NCBI GenBank assembly: GCA_017643395.1
Contig: JAEPNP010000001.1
Span: 186,001 to 250,000 of the forward strand
DNA: 64,000 bases
DNA from: Rhodothermales bacterium
GTDB taxonomy: Bacteria; Bacteroidota; Rhodothermia; Rhodothermales; UBA10348
Reading direction: 5' to 3'
Below are positions 24,739-33,764 of the stretch, one piece after another; within the stretch, counting starts at the first letter, position 1; each line of letters opens with the position of its first letter. The translations under genes and the position numbers were made by a program. The notes under the pieces are model-generated. The model made no database searches, was not told the origin of the DNA, and was given only the letters and a program-made list of their open reading frames with translations.

Positions 24739-25506
24739 ATGAACGTCGATCTGTCGCTGCTGGATTGGGTGCTCTTTGCCGTGGCCGGAGTGGGTACGGG
24801 CGTCATCAACACCCTGGCAGGGAGTGGGTCGCTGATCACGCTTCCCATCTTCATCTTTGTGTGTGGACTCCCCGCCCCGGTCGCGAACGGCACGAACCGC
24901 ATCGGCGTGATGGTGCAAAGCATGGTGGGCATGAGTGAGATGTCCCGCCGAGGCATCACGGAGTTCGCGGGGTCATGGTGGGTGGTGCTGCCGGCAGTGA
25001 TCGGGGCAGCCGTTGGATCACGCATTGCAGTCGGCATCGACGAGCAGACCATGAACTACACCATTGGCGGGTTGATGGTCTTCATGCTCATTGTCCTGCT
25101 GGTCAACCCGAAACGGTGGTTGATCCCGCACGGAGAAGTCCTCTCCGGCCGCGCCCGATGGTTGGCCGCACCCGTGTTCTTTGCCATCGGAGTCTACGGC
25201 GGCTTCATCCAGGCGGGCGTCGGCGTTTTTCTCCTGGCGGGCCTCGTCCTGATTGGGCGCTTTACGCTTTCCGCCGCCAACGGAATCAAGCTGCTGGTAG
25301 TCGCCGCCTATGGGCTTCCAACCCTGCTCATTTTCTTCCTGCAGGATCAGGTGCACTGGGGCTACGGGCTGGCCATGGCCGTCTTTCAGAGCATCGGCGC
25401 GTGGCTGGCCGTGCGGTTCGTTGCTCAGGTCCCCGACGCCGACCGCTGGATCCATCGTCTGCTCATTCTGACCGTGGCCGGATCGGCCGTGCTCTTCTTC
25501 GTCTAA
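24739..25506 (+). CDS. TauE/SafE family sulfite/anion exporter
   Basis: A 255-aa inner-membrane protein with about eight helices in two repeats. The first repeat opens VLFAVAGVGTGVINTLAGSGSLITLPIFIF and the second VFFAIGVYGGFIQAGVGVFLLAGLVL. These paired G-x-x-x-G-rich segments define TauE/SafE (DUF81). Members are implicated in export of sulfite, sulfoacetate and other sulfur-containing anions, but the substrate here is unknown. It lies 10 bp after corA. Confidence 0.9.
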   Translation: MNVDLSLLDWVLFAVAGVGTGVINTLAGSGSLITLPIFIFVCGLPAPVANGTNRIGVMVQSMVGMSEMSRRGITEFAGSWWVVLPAVIGAAVGSRIAVGIDEQTMNYTIGGLMVFMLIVLLVNPKRWLIPHGEVLSGRARWLAAPVFFAIGVYGGFIQAGVGVFLLAGLVLIGRFTLSAANGIKLLVVAAYGLPTLLIFFLQDQVHWGYGLAMAVFQSIGAWLAVRFVAQVPDADRWIHRLLILTVAGSAVLFFV

Positions 25507-25544
25507 ATCACGCCATACGGGTTCCCGCGCTCGGGATCACGCAG

Positions 25545-25552
25545 TAGATTTG
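25545..25552 (+). promoter_or_regulatory. Putative -7 promoter box of the polyamine operon
   Basis: TAGATTTG is an exact match to the Bacteroidota -7 consensus TAnnTTTG. It lies 25 bp before the ATG at 25577 and just after the TauE gene. The -33 region has no clear TTG. If used, transcription would start near 25559, which favours the ATG at 25577 over the earlier TTG at 25556 as the start of the acidic protein. Confidence 0.4.
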
Positions 25553-25576
25553 TAGTTGAAGCTCACCCTAGCAGCC

Positions 25577-25861
25577 ATGGATATGCCTGTCCTTGACCCT
25601 GCCCTGACTACGTTGCCCTCCCTTCCGCCGGTGCTGATGATGTCCATCGATGATGACGAAGACTGGATGGAGGATCCCGAAAATTGGGACAAGCCATGGG
25701 ACGATGAGGAGGACGACGAAGAAGAAGACGATGATGAGTGGGAAGACGATGACGACGACTGGGATGATGACGACGAGGAAGCCGACGAGGACGATTCGGA
25801 AGATGACGACTGGTCCGGCGATGAAGACACGGAAGAGTGGTCGGATGATGAAGACGACTGA
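25577..25861 (+). CDS. Extremely acidic Asp/Glu/Trp protein
   Basis: 94 aa from the ATG at 25577 (a TTG at 25556 would add seven). After a neutral N-terminus (MDMPVLDPALTTLPSLPPVL) the last ~70 residues contain about 52 Asp/Glu, interrupted at intervals by seven Trp. There are no cysteines and only one Lys. No family is recognised. It ends 12 bp before the deoxyhypusine-synthase-like gene and appears to be the first gene of the polyamine operon. A polyanionic protein beside polycation synthesis could bind or sense polyamines, or its translation could serve as an attenuation leader; both are inference. The antisense frame is Ser-rich and has no support. Confidence 0.6.
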   Translation: MDMPVLDPALTTLPSLPPVLMMSIDDDEDWMEDPENWDKPWDDEEDDEEEDDDEWEDDDDDWDDDDEEADEDDSEDDDWSGDEDTEEWSDDEDD

Positions 25862-25873
25862 GGTTTCCGCACG

Positions 25874-26887
25874 ATGAGCGTGCGGCGGTTTATGGAGCAC
25901 CACTATCGCCACTTCAACGCGGCGGCGATGGTGGATGCGGCCCAGGCCTATGTGCACCACCTGGAGGCAGGTGGCCGCATGATGGTCACGCTTGCTGGCG
26001 CCATGAGCACGGCCGAGTTGGGACTCTCCCTGGCCGACATGATCCGTAGCGGCAAGGTGCACGCCATCAGCTGCACCGGGGCCAACCTGGAAGAGGACCT
26101 GTTCAACCTGGTCGCACATGACCACTATGTGCGCGTCCCCCACTATCGCGATCTCACAAAAGCAGACGAACAGGCCCTTCTGGAGCGCCATCTGAATCGG
26201 GTCACCGACACCTGCATTCCCGAAGAGGAGGCCATTCGCCGCATCGAGCACGCTGTGCTGGATCTGTGGCAGAAGGCAGACCGCACCGGGGCACGGCGCT
26301 TTCCACACGAATTCCTGTTCGAGCTTCTGCTCAGCGGCGCACTCGAGCACGCCTACCAGATTGACCCGGCCGACAGCTGGCTCATGGCTGCGGCCGAAAA
26401 GAACCTGCCTATGGTCGTCCCGGGCTGGGAGGACTCGACGCTCGGCAACATCTTCGCTGCCCACTGCATCAAGGGCGACATCGCGGATCCCCGCACGATG
26501 AAGTCGGGCATCGAATACATGATGAGTCTGGCGACCTGGTACCGGGATCAGGAGCAGCCCATCGGCTTCTTCCAGATCGGAGGCGGCATTGCGGGGGATT
26601 TTCCGATTTGTGTGGTCCCCATGCTGGAGCAGGACCTCCAGGAAGACACGGCCCTTTGGGCGTACTTCTGCCAGATCTCGGACTCTACCACGTCCTACGG
26701 AAGCTACTCCGGGGCCGTGCCCAATGAGAAAATCACCTGGGGCAAGCTCGCGGTCGACACGCCGTCTTTCATCGTGGAGTCGGACGCGACCATTGTGGCT
26801 CCCATGATCTTCGCCTACATCCTCGAGTCTGACCCGGCCCTGAACTGGCAGGCCGACGGCCGGGTCGCGGCCGCATCGCGCGCATGA
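25874..26887 (+). CDS. Deoxyhypusine synthase family protein (probable homospermidine-type synthase)
   Basis: 337 aa with the deoxyhypusine synthase fold. MMVTLAGAMSTAELGLSLADMIRSGKVHAISCTGANLEEDLFN is the NAD-binding start. FQIGGGIAGDF and SYGSYSGAVPNEKITWGKL follow, with Lys291 at the position of the enzyme-imine lysine in eukaryotic DHS (WGK). Bacteria lack eIF5A, so hypusination is not expected. Family members in bacteria are thought to move the aminobutyl group of spermidine or putrescine onto another amine, giving homospermidine or a related product. The gene is translationally coupled (ATGA at 26884) to speA and followed by aguB and aguA, which supports a role in polyamine synthesis downstream of putrescine. 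The product is unproven. Confidence 0.85.
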   Translation: MSVRRFMEHHYRHFNAAAMVDAAQAYVHHLEAGGRMMVTLAGAMSTAELGLSLADMIRSGKVHAISCTGANLEEDLFNLVAHDHYVRVPHYRDLTKADEQALLERHLNRVTDTCIPEEEAIRRIEHAVLDLWQKADRTGARRFPHEFLFELLLSGALEHAYQIDPADSWLMAAAEKNLPMVVPGWEDSTLGNIFAAHCIKGDIADPRTMKSGIEYMMSLATWYRDQEQPIGFFQIGGGIAGDFPICVVPMLEQDLQEDTALWAYFCQISDSTTSYGSYSGAVPNEKITWGKLAVDTPSFIVESDATIVAPMIFAYILESDPALNWQADGRVAAASRA

Positions 26888-28881
26888 GCCCGCGGACTCC
26901 GGATACGCTCCCCGACTGGAGCGTGAAGGACGCGGCCGAGCTCTACCATCTACCCGGGTGGAGTGATGGCTATTTCGATGTGGCCGACGACGGCCGCATG
27001 GTGGCCGATGTGCATCGCGACGGCACTCAGCGCATCGCCATTCAGGATGTCGTGGAGCGCCTGCTGGAGGATGGCCTGCGCACTCCGGTGGTCATTCGGT
27101 TCCAGGACATCATCAAGAGCCGCGTCGAACAGGTGAACGCCGCCTTCAACGCCGCGCGCGAGGAGTTCGGCTACCAGCCGGCCTACCGGGGCGTGTACCC
27201 CATCAAGGTCAACCAGCTCCACGAGGTGGTGGACGAGATCCTTGAGGCAGGCAGGCCGCACGGCATGGGCCTCGAGTGCGGGTCCAAGGCCGAGTTGGTG
27301 GCCGCCATGCCCTACCTGGATGACGAGACATTCCTCATCTGCAACGGCTACAAGGACGAGGCAATGTTCGACCTCATCCTGACCGGTCAGCAGCTGGGTC
27401 GCACCGTCATCCCGGTGATCGAGAAGTTCGACGAATTCGAGCGGCTGCTGGAGGGTGCGGCCAGGCGCGGAATCCGACCGGAATTTGGCGTCCGTATTCG
27501 CCTCACCGCCGCCGGCTCCGGCAAATGGGCCGAGTCAGGCGGCGACCTCTCCAAGTTCGGTGTTTCGATTCCGGAGCTGCTGCGCATCCTAGATCGGCTG
27601 CGGCGCGATGGGCTCGAAGCCGGGTTCTCCCTCCTGCACTTCCATCTGGGTAGCCAGATTTCGCGCATCCAGTCGCTGCGGGCCGGAATCAAGGAGATCA
27701 CCCGCATCTACACGCTGCTCGCGGCCCGCGGTCTGTCCATCCGTTTTCTGGATGTCGGGGGCGGACTCGGCGTGAACTATGAGGCCGAAAGCGGCGCCTC
27801 GAAAGAGGGCATGAACTACTCCCTTCAGGAGTATGCCAACGCGGTCGTCTCCATCGTGCAGGAGATTTGCCGCGCTGAGGACGTAGCGCCGCCGGTTCTG
27901 ATCAGCGAGAGTGGTCGGGCCCTTGCGGCACACCACTCGGTGCTTGTGGTCGATGTGCTCTCCGCCTATCGCAAGGACGTCGCTCGAGAGGACGTATCCC
28001 CGGGCGATGCGGCCCACCCCGCCGTGAAGGCACTTGCCGAGACGCTGGCCTGGGTGCAGGACAACATGCTGAAACCCGGCGAACTGCTGGAGGCCTTCCA
28101 CGACGCCGCGGCCAAGCGGCAGGAAACCGAAACCCTGTTCGGCTTTGGATACCTGCCCCTGGAGCAAAAGGGACTGGCCGAGGAACTCTACTGGACGGTG
28201 TGCGCGGAGATCATCCGGTGCGTTCATGCGGCGGGCGCCGAATGGGTGCCGGCGGAGCTGGAGGCATTGGATCAACGCCTGGTCGACCAGTATCTCTGCG
28301 ACTTTTCCGTATTCCAGTCCATCCTGGATCACTGGGCCTTCGGGCAGCGCTTCCCGATCATGCCGCTGACCCGGCTGGATGAAGCACCCACTCGGCGTGG
28401 GGTGCTGGTGGACCTGACCTGTGATTCGGACGGCAAGGTGTCGCGCTACGTGACCTCACACGACGACAAACGCTTCCTGCATCTGCATCCGCTCAAGGAG
28501 GACGAACCGTATCGTCTGGGCTTCTTCCTGATGGGCGCGTACCAGGACATCATGGGCGACATGCACAATCTGTTCGGCAGGGTGGCGGAGGTGCACGTGT
28601 ACGCGGACTCCGACGAGCCGCAAGGCTTCTACATAGAGAAGGCCATCCCGGGCACCACGGTGCAGCAGATGCTGGCCCTGGTTCAGTACTTCCCGGAGGA
28701 CCTTCGGAAGCGCCTGGAGAAGATGATGATGCGGGAGGTGCGACGAGGCCGGCTCCGCCGGGTGGAAGCGGTGCGGCTCCTGGCTCAGTACGAGGCGATG
28801 TTCGCAGACAGCACCTATCTGGATCCGGCAGCGGCCGGGGCACGCCGGGAGCTCGACCCTGTAGCGGAGGCTGCGCAATGA
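26884..28881 (+). CDS. speA: Biosynthetic arginine decarboxylase
   Basis: 665 aa, typical for SpeA. It converts arginine to agmatine with PLP. The PLP lysine is Lys108 in GVYPIKVNQ. Other blocks are LECGSKAELVAAM, FHLGSQISRIQ, FLDVGGGLGVNY and the C-terminal Cys region (YLCDFSVFQSILDHWAFGQRFPIMPL). The alanine-racemase-like barrel and the SpeA-specific helical insert and C-terminal domain are all present. It overlaps the DHS-like gene and aguB by 4 bp each (ATGA), so one operon runs from arginine to putrescine. Confidence 0.97.
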   Translation: MSPRTPDTLPDWSVKDAAELYHLPGWSDGYFDVADDGRMVADVHRDGTQRIAIQDVVERLLEDGLRTPVVIRFQDIIKSRVEQVNAAFNAAREEFGYQPAYRGVYPIKVNQLHEVVDEILEAGRPHGMGLECGSKAELVAAMPYLDDETFLICNGYKDEAMFDLILTGQQLGRTVIPVIEKFDEFERLLEGAARRGIRPEFGVRIRLTAAGSGKWAESGGDLSKFGVSIPELLRILDRLRRDGLEAGFSLLHFHLGSQISRIQSLRAGIKEITRIYTLLAARGLSIRFLDVGGGLGVNYEAESGASKEGMNYSLQEYANAVVSIVQEICRAEDVAPPVLISESGRALAAHHSVLVVDVLSAYRKDVAREDVSPGDAAHPAVKALAETLAWVQDNMLKPGELLEAFHDAAAKRQETETLFGFGYLPLEQKGLAEELYWTVCAEIIRCVHAAGAEWVPAELEALDQRLVDQYLCDFSVFQSILDHWAFGQRFPIMPLTRLDEAPTRRGVLVDLTCDSDGKVSRYVTSHDDKRFLHLHPLKEDEPYRLGFFLMGAYQDIMGDMHNLFGRVAEVHVYADSDEPQGFYIEKAIPGTTVQQMLALVQYFPEDLRKRLEKMMMREVRRGRLRRVEAVRLLAQYEAMFADSTYLDPAAAGARRELDPVAEAAQ

Positions 28882-29765
28882 GCATAGTCCGCATCGGCCT
28901 TGTACAGCTCCAGATGAGCGACGACGTAGAGGCCAATCTGGATCAGGCGGAGGCGCTGACGCGTCAGGCTGCAGAGGCCGGCGCGCAGGTAGTTTGCCTG
29001 CCGGAGCTGTTTGCGAGCCGCTACTTCTGTCAGACCGAGGACCCCGAATACTTCAAGCTTGCGGAGCCGGTGCCGGGCCCGACTACGGATCGGTTTGAGC
29101 GCATCGCGGCGGAATTCGATGTCACGATGGTACTGAGTCTGTTTGAGGCGCGGGCGCCTGGACTCTACCACAATACCGCTGCGGTCGTGGACGGCAGGGC
29201 GGGCTATCTCGGCAAGTATCGCAAGATGCATATCCCCGACGACCCCCGGTACTACGAGAAGTACTACTTCACTCCCGGGGACCTCGGCTATCGCGTGTTC
29301 GATACCCGACACGGTCGCATCGGCGTGCTCATCTGCTGGGACCAGTGGTATCCGGAGGCCGCCCGTCTCACGGCGCTGCAGGGCGCGGATATCCTGTTCT
29401 ACCCGACCGCAATCGGCTGGCATCCTGACGAACGGGATTCTCACGGCGCGCAGCAACACGGCGCCTGGGAGGTGATTCAGCGCTCGCATGCCGTGGCCAA
29501 CGGCTGTTTCGTGGCCGCTGTGAACCGCACTGGCTTCGAGCCGGACCCGACCGCCCCTGCGGAGGGCATCCAGTTCTGGGGCCAGTCGTTTCTGGCGGGT
29601 CCGGACGGATCCATTGTGGAGAAGCTGCCCGTCGACGAGCCGTCGGTTCGTGTGGTCGAGATTGACCGAGGGCGAATTGCCGAGCAGCGACACGGCTGGC
29701 CCTTTCTGCGGGATCGCCGCATCGACAGTTATTCGCCACTGAATCGTCGCTTCCTGGATGACTGA
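28878..29765 (+). CDS. aguB: N-carbamoylputrescine amidohydrolase
   Basis: A 295-aa nitrilase-superfamily enzyme giving putrescine, CO2 and ammonia. The Glu-Lys-Cys triad is visible: Glu43 in CLPELFASRYFCQ, Lys116 in GKYRKMHIPDDP and Cys153 in LICWDQWYPEAAR. The FASRYFCQTED and HIPDDPRYYEKYYF segments are typical of the plant and bacterial AguB group. It overlaps speA by ATGA and aguA by 8 bp. Confidence 0.96.
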   Translation: MSIVRIGLVQLQMSDDVEANLDQAEALTRQAAEAGAQVVCLPELFASRYFCQTEDPEYFKLAEPVPGPTTDRFERIAAEFDVTMVLSLFEARAPGLYHNTAAVVDGRAGYLGKYRKMHIPDDPRYYEKYYFTPGDLGYRVFDTRHGRIGVLICWDQWYPEAARLTALQGADILFYPTAIGWHPDERDSHGAQQHGAWEVIQRSHAVANGCFVAAVNRTGFEPDPTAPAEGIQFWGQSFLAGPDGSIVEKLPVDEPSVRVVEIDRGRIAEQRHGWPFLRDRRIDSYSPLNRRFLDD

Positions 29766-30774
29766 GTCCCGTTTCCGCATGCCGGCGGAATGGGAGCCGC
29801 AGCAGGCGGTGTGGGTGTCCTGGCCCCACAACCGTGAAACCTGGCCCGGCGCGTTCGCCTGGGTCGAGCCGGCTTTCGCGGCAATCGTAGACGCCCTGAG
29901 CTCCGGGCAGACCGTGCATGTCAACGTGCTCGGCGGTGACCATGAGCGTCACGTGCGCGGGTTGTTGCGGCCGTCGGAGAACGTGGTCTTTCACCACATT
30001 CCGACCAACGACGCCTGGTGCCGCGACCACGGCGCCACCCTGGTGTATGGGACCGACGGGCTGGTGGCCATCGACTTCGACTACAACGCGTGGGGCGGCA
30101 AATATCCGCCGTTTGACCTGGACGCTGCCGTGGCCGGGCGGATGGCTGAGGCGCTTGGGGTGCCCGTGCACAAGGCCGGCCTCACCCTCGAAGGGGGCGC
30201 CATCGACGTGAACGGCTCGGGCGTTCTGTTGACCACGGAATCCTGCGTATTGAACCGCAACCGCAACCCGGGCCTTACCCGGGCCGAGGCCGAAGCCAGG
30301 CTGAATGCGCTGCTTGGCACTGAGACCGTGCTCTGGGTGGAAGGCCACATCGAGGGCGACGACACCGACGGGCACATCGACAACCTGGCCCGTTTCGTCT
30401 CTCCGAGGGACATCGTCATGAGCGTTCCCGGGACGAATCCCGACCCTGCACACGCGCATTTGGAACAGGCTTTTGTCTCGCTCCGGGAGCAGGCCGCCGA
30501 ACATGGGCTACGTGTCCATCGGCTGCCACTTCCTGCCCCGACCTGGCACACTACGGAGAACGGCGAGCGCTATCGGCTTCCGGCCTCCTATGCCAATTTC
30601 CTGATCAGCAATGAGAGCGTGCTGATCCCCGCGTATGGAGGATCGTCGGACGCGCAGGCGGCCCAGATTCTGGCGCCATTTTTCCCGGACCGGGAGGTTG
30701 TACTTCTGGACTGCCGGCCGCTGGTCTGGGGCCTCGGCGCCATTCACTGTCTGACGCAGCAGGTGCCCGCGTAG
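29758..30774 (+). CDS. aguA: Agmatine deiminase
   Basis: 338 aa, a guanidino-group-modifying enzyme that converts agmatine to N-carbamoylputrescine. MPAEWEPQQAVWVSWPH is the family start. NDAWCRDHGATLVYG and FDYNAWGGKYPPFDLD line the active site, and EGHIEGDDTDGHIDNLARF carries the catalytic His. The nucleophile is Cys331 in GAIHCLTQQVPA, eight residues from the end. Last gene of the polyamine operon; a two-component pair starts 52 bp later on the same strand. Confidence 0.96.
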   Translation: MTESRFRMPAEWEPQQAVWVSWPHNRETWPGAFAWVEPAFAAIVDALSSGQTVHVNVLGGDHERHVRGLLRPSENVVFHHIPTNDAWCRDHGATLVYGTDGLVAIDFDYNAWGGKYPPFDLDAAVAGRMAEALGVPVHKAGLTLEGGAIDVNGSGVLLTTESCVLNRNRNPGLTRAEAEARLNALLGTETVLWVEGHIEGDDTDGHIDNLARFVSPRDIVMSVPGTNPDPAHAHLEQAFVSLREQAAEHGLRVHRLPLPAPTWHTTENGERYRLPASYANFLISNESVLIPAYGGSSDAQAAQILAPFFPDREVVLLDCRPLVWGLGAIHCLTQQVPA

Positions 30775-30826
30775 GACCCTCTCCGGCCGGCGTGCCGTTT
30801 ATCGAGCCCAACCAGGCTGGCGAGAC

Positions 30827-32428
30827 GTGCGGCTTCGCGGACAACTGACTCTTCTCATCATGGCGGCCCTGCTGCTGCCACTTGCCCTGCTGCTCGGCGC
30901 TGTCCGGGTTGAGGTGCGCGGCCAACTCACCGATGAGTATCGCGATCGCGTACGCTCGCTCGTGGAGACGGCCGAATCCCGCCTCGAAGGTGAACGGCGC
31001 CTGCTGTTGGCAGCCGCTGAGTCGGCTGCACAAGACCTTGCGACGCAGCCGGGACTCGTGCGCTTCCTGCGCGGAGACAGTGCCTGGCTGTCGGCGGTGC
31101 CCGGCTTGCTGGACCGGACTGCGGCACGCACCGGCATGAACCGGCTGCAGGTGCGGCTCGATGAGGGCCGGGTCCTGGGCGATGAGGTCCTGCCGCATCC
31201 CGAAGCAGGCACCGATCCTCAGTTTTTTGTGACGGAGGAAGGAACGTGGCTGGTGGTAGCCACACCCGCGGAGCTGGCTGATCGAGGTACCGCGTTGATC
31301 GGCGCGCGTAAGGTGGGCTCCGACTTCTGGCGCTCGCTTGCTCCCGACTCGATGCTCGTCGCGGGCCTCATCAGTCAGAATCTGCTGAGAGCCGGCGAGT
31401 CCCGTTCAGGTCTGTCGGCGGAGATGGCTGTGCGCGTCTCCGATGGGGAGCGCTGGCGGGACGGCGTGGTCCGCATCACGCACAGCCTCGGTCCGCTGGA
31501 TCAGGTACTCGGAGCGCTGGACCGGTGGCTGTTGCTGGCGCTGTTGGTCGTCGCCGTCAGCGCCGTTGGTATATCGTGGTGGGCATCCCATCGGTTCACC
31601 CGGCCGATTCGCGAGCTGCGGGAAACGTACAGCCGCACCAATCTCGACAGCACGACTTCCGCGCCCAGATTCCTGGCGCAGCGCCGCGACGAAATTGGCG
31701 GGCTCAGCCGATCTCTGGAAGGCATGTTGAGGCGATTTCGCGGGCAGGCCTCCCGGCTGCGGCAAACAGAGCGGCGCGCCGCCCTGGGCGACTTTGCCCG
31801 ACAGGCCAATCACGACATCAAGAACGGCCTCACCCCGGTGCGCAATGTCATGCGCCATCTGGACGAAGTCTCGAACGACCCCGCGGAGCTGGGTCGTGTG
31901 TTTGCCGATCGCCGGTCCACGCTGGAGTCCGGCATGGACTATTTACAGTCACTGGCGACGGCATATGCTCGACTCGCCGCCAGTCCTCGGCTGGAGTCCG
32001 TCAATCTTTCGGCGGAGGTGCGGGGGATTGTTGCCGCCTTGGCTGACGATCGGGTGCACTGTGCTGCTTCGGGAGAGATCCGGGCCAATGTGGACCGCCT
32101 GGCGCTGAGGCGCGTCCTGGAGAATCTGATCGCGAACGGGCTGGACAGCTTGCCCGAGGGCGGTGGCAGCGTGCAGGTTCGGGCGGCATCCGATCATGGG
32201 AAAGCGGTTCTGGAGGTCCGCGACACCGGCAGCGGCATGCCCGAGGAGGTGCGCGCGCGGGTCTTTGAGGACTTCTTTACTACCAAGTCCACCGGAGCCG
32301 GACTGGGCCTCTCCATTGTCCGGCGTCTCGTGTCTGATATGGACGGTTCGATTGACGTAGACTCCACCCCCGGAGAAGGGACCTGCTTCGTGATCCAACT
32401 CCCCCTCGCTTCCGCCCATCGCGACTGA
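30827..32428 (+). CDS. Membrane sensor histidine kinase (NtrY/NtrB-like)
   Basis: 533 aa from a GTG at 30827. TM1 is residues ~7-27 and TM2 ~233-253, enclosing a ~200-residue periplasmic sensor with no family I recognise. A HAMP region follows (~254-306), then the phospho-acceptor helix RAALGDFARQANHDIKNGLTPVRN with His329, and a HATPase_c domain with N-box ENLIANGLDSLP, G1 DTGSGMP and the STGAGLGLSIV lid. The response regulator begins one base after its stop. H-D-I-K-N is typical of the NtrY-like kinases that drive sigma-54 activators. Confidence 0.92.
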   Translation: MRLRGQLTLLIMAALLLPLALLLGAVRVEVRGQLTDEYRDRVRSLVETAESRLEGERRLLLAAAESAAQDLATQPGLVRFLRGDSAWLSAVPGLLDRTAARTGMNRLQVRLDEGRVLGDEVLPHPEAGTDPQFFVTEEGTWLVVATPAELADRGTALIGARKVGSDFWRSLAPDSMLVAGLISQNLLRAGESRSGLSAEMAVRVSDGERWRDGVVRITHSLGPLDQVLGALDRWLLLALLVVAVSAVGISWWASHRFTRPIRELRETYSRTNLDSTTSAPRFLAQRRDEIGGLSRSLEGMLRRFRGQASRLRQTERRAALGDFARQANHDIKNGLTPVRNVMRHLDEVSNDPAELGRVFADRRSTLESGMDYLQSLATAYARLAASPRLESVNLSAEVRGIVAALADDRVHCAASGEIRANVDRLALRRVLENLIANGLDSLPEGGGSVQVRAASDHGKAVLEVRDTGSGMPEEVRARVFEDFFTTKSTGAGLGLSIVRRLVSDMDGSIDVDSTPGEGTCFVIQLPLASAHRD

Positions 32429-32429
32429 C

Positions 32430-33764
32430 ATGGCGCACATCCTGATTGTCGACGACGTGGCCGCTCTGGCGGAGCAGTACGCATATGATCTGCGGCGTCT
32501 GGCGGACCACGAGACCACCGTGGCAACATCCGGCGCGGAAGCACTGGAGCAGGTCGCGGAGGTGCCGGCGGACTGCATCATCCTGGACCTGGAAATGCCG
32601 GGCATGGACGGCTTCGCCGTGCTTCGTGCGCTCGAGGAGGCCGGGGTTTCGATTCCTGTGATCGTGTACACCGGAACCGGTGACTTCGACCGCTGCATGC
32701 GCGCCGTTCGGCTGGGAGCGTTCAGCTTCATCGACAAGTCCGAGCCCATGCAACGCGTGGTGCGCGAGGTCGAAATGGCTCTCGAACACGGCAGCCTCAG
32801 GGAAGAGGTCGCCACCTTGCGGGCTCGGCTGCGCGGTCCCGAGCTGCTGGGCACCTCCGCCGTCATGCAGACCCTGCGCGATCAGATCGCGCGCCTCGCA
32901 CCCATTCCCAGCAGCGTGCTGATTCTGGGCGAGAGCGGTTCCGGCAAGGAGTTGGTGGCTCGTGCCCTGCATGAGCAGTCGGACCGGGACGGTCCCTTTG
33001 TGGCGATCAACGCGGGTGCACTCCCGGACTCGCTGGTCGAAAGCGAGCTGTTCGGACACGAGCGTGGCGCCTTTACCGGCGCGGACAAGGTCCACCGCGG
33101 GGCCTTTGAGCGGGCGGCAGGAGGCACCCTGTTTCTGGACGAAATCGGGGAGCTGGAATCCGGCATACAGGCACGCCTTCTCCGAGCCCTCGAGGCTCGG
33201 GAAGTCACACGCCTCGGAGGCGAAAAGCCGATTTCAGTCACCGCGCGCGTGGTGGCTGCGACCCACCGGGACCTCGACCAGGATGCTCAAGACGGCCGCT
33301 TCCGCACCGACCTGCTGTACCGTTTGAACACCCACGTCCTGCGCGTGCCGCCTCTGCGGGATCGGAAGAGCGACATTCCGGAGTTGGCCGCGGCCTTGCT
33401 CGGCGGGATCTGCAAAAGTTTCGGCATGAAGGCGCGACGGCTTTCGGACGATGCGCTCGCGGCCCTCATGAACGCCGAGTGGCGCCGAAACAACGTGCGT
33501 GAACTGCGCACCGTGCTCGAACGCATGGTCATCGCGTCGGACGATGCCGTGATCGATGTGGACGCCCTTCCCGCGGAGTTCGAAGTCCCGGTCTCAGGCG
33601 GATCGTCCTTTGCAGAGCAGAAGGTCGAGGCCGAACGGGGCATTGTCCTGCGCGCGCTGGAAGCCCACGACTGGCGCATTACGGAGACCGCGGCCTCGCT
33701 GGGCCTGGCCGACCACGCGAGCCTGCTGAAGATCATGCGCCGGCTGGGAATCCAGCGGGGGTAG
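32430..33764 (+). CDS. Sigma-54-dependent response regulator (NtrC family)
   Basis: 444 aa. The receiver has phospho-acceptor Asp53 in IILDLEMPGMD. The AAA+ domain has Walker A GESGSGKE (167-174), the sigma-54 contact loop GAFTGA (213-218), Walker B GTLFLDEIGEL and the arginine finger region FRTDLLYRLN. The C-terminal Fis-type HTH is short: VLRALEAHDWRITETAASLGLADHASLLKIMRRLGI. The intact GAFTGA means it should activate sigma-54 promoters. Targets are unknown; the polyamine operon directly upstream is one candidate. Its stop codon runs into a 12-G tract. Confidence 0.94.
   Translation: MAHILIVDDVAALAEQYAYDLRRLADHETTVATSGAEALEQVAEVPADCIILDLEMPGMDGFAVLRALEEAGVSIPVIVYTGTGDFDRCMRAVRLGAFSFIDKSEPMQRVVREVEMALEHGSLREEVATLRARLRGPELLGTSAVMQTLRDQIARLAPIPSSVLILGESGSGKELVARALHEQSDRDGPFVAINAGALPDSLVESELFGHERGAFTGADKVHRGAFERAAGGTLFLDEIGELESGIQARLLRALEAREVTRLGGEKPISVTARVVAATHRDLDQDAQDGRFRTDLLYRLNTHVLRVPPLRDRKSDIPELAAALLGGICKSFGMKARRLSDDALAALMNAEWRRNNVRELRTVLERMVIASDDAVIDVDALPAEFEVPVSGGSSFAEQKVEAERGIVLRALEAHDWRITETAASLGLADHASLLKIMRRLGIQRG

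Noticed and set aside
25537-25872. Minus frame coding a poly-Ser product opposite the acidic protein
   Set aside because: Direct consequence of Asp/Glu codons read in reverse; no start context and no family.
25874-26887. True deoxyhypusine synthase acting on eIF5A
   Set aside because: Bacteria have EF-P, not eIF5A, and the operon context is polyamine synthesis.
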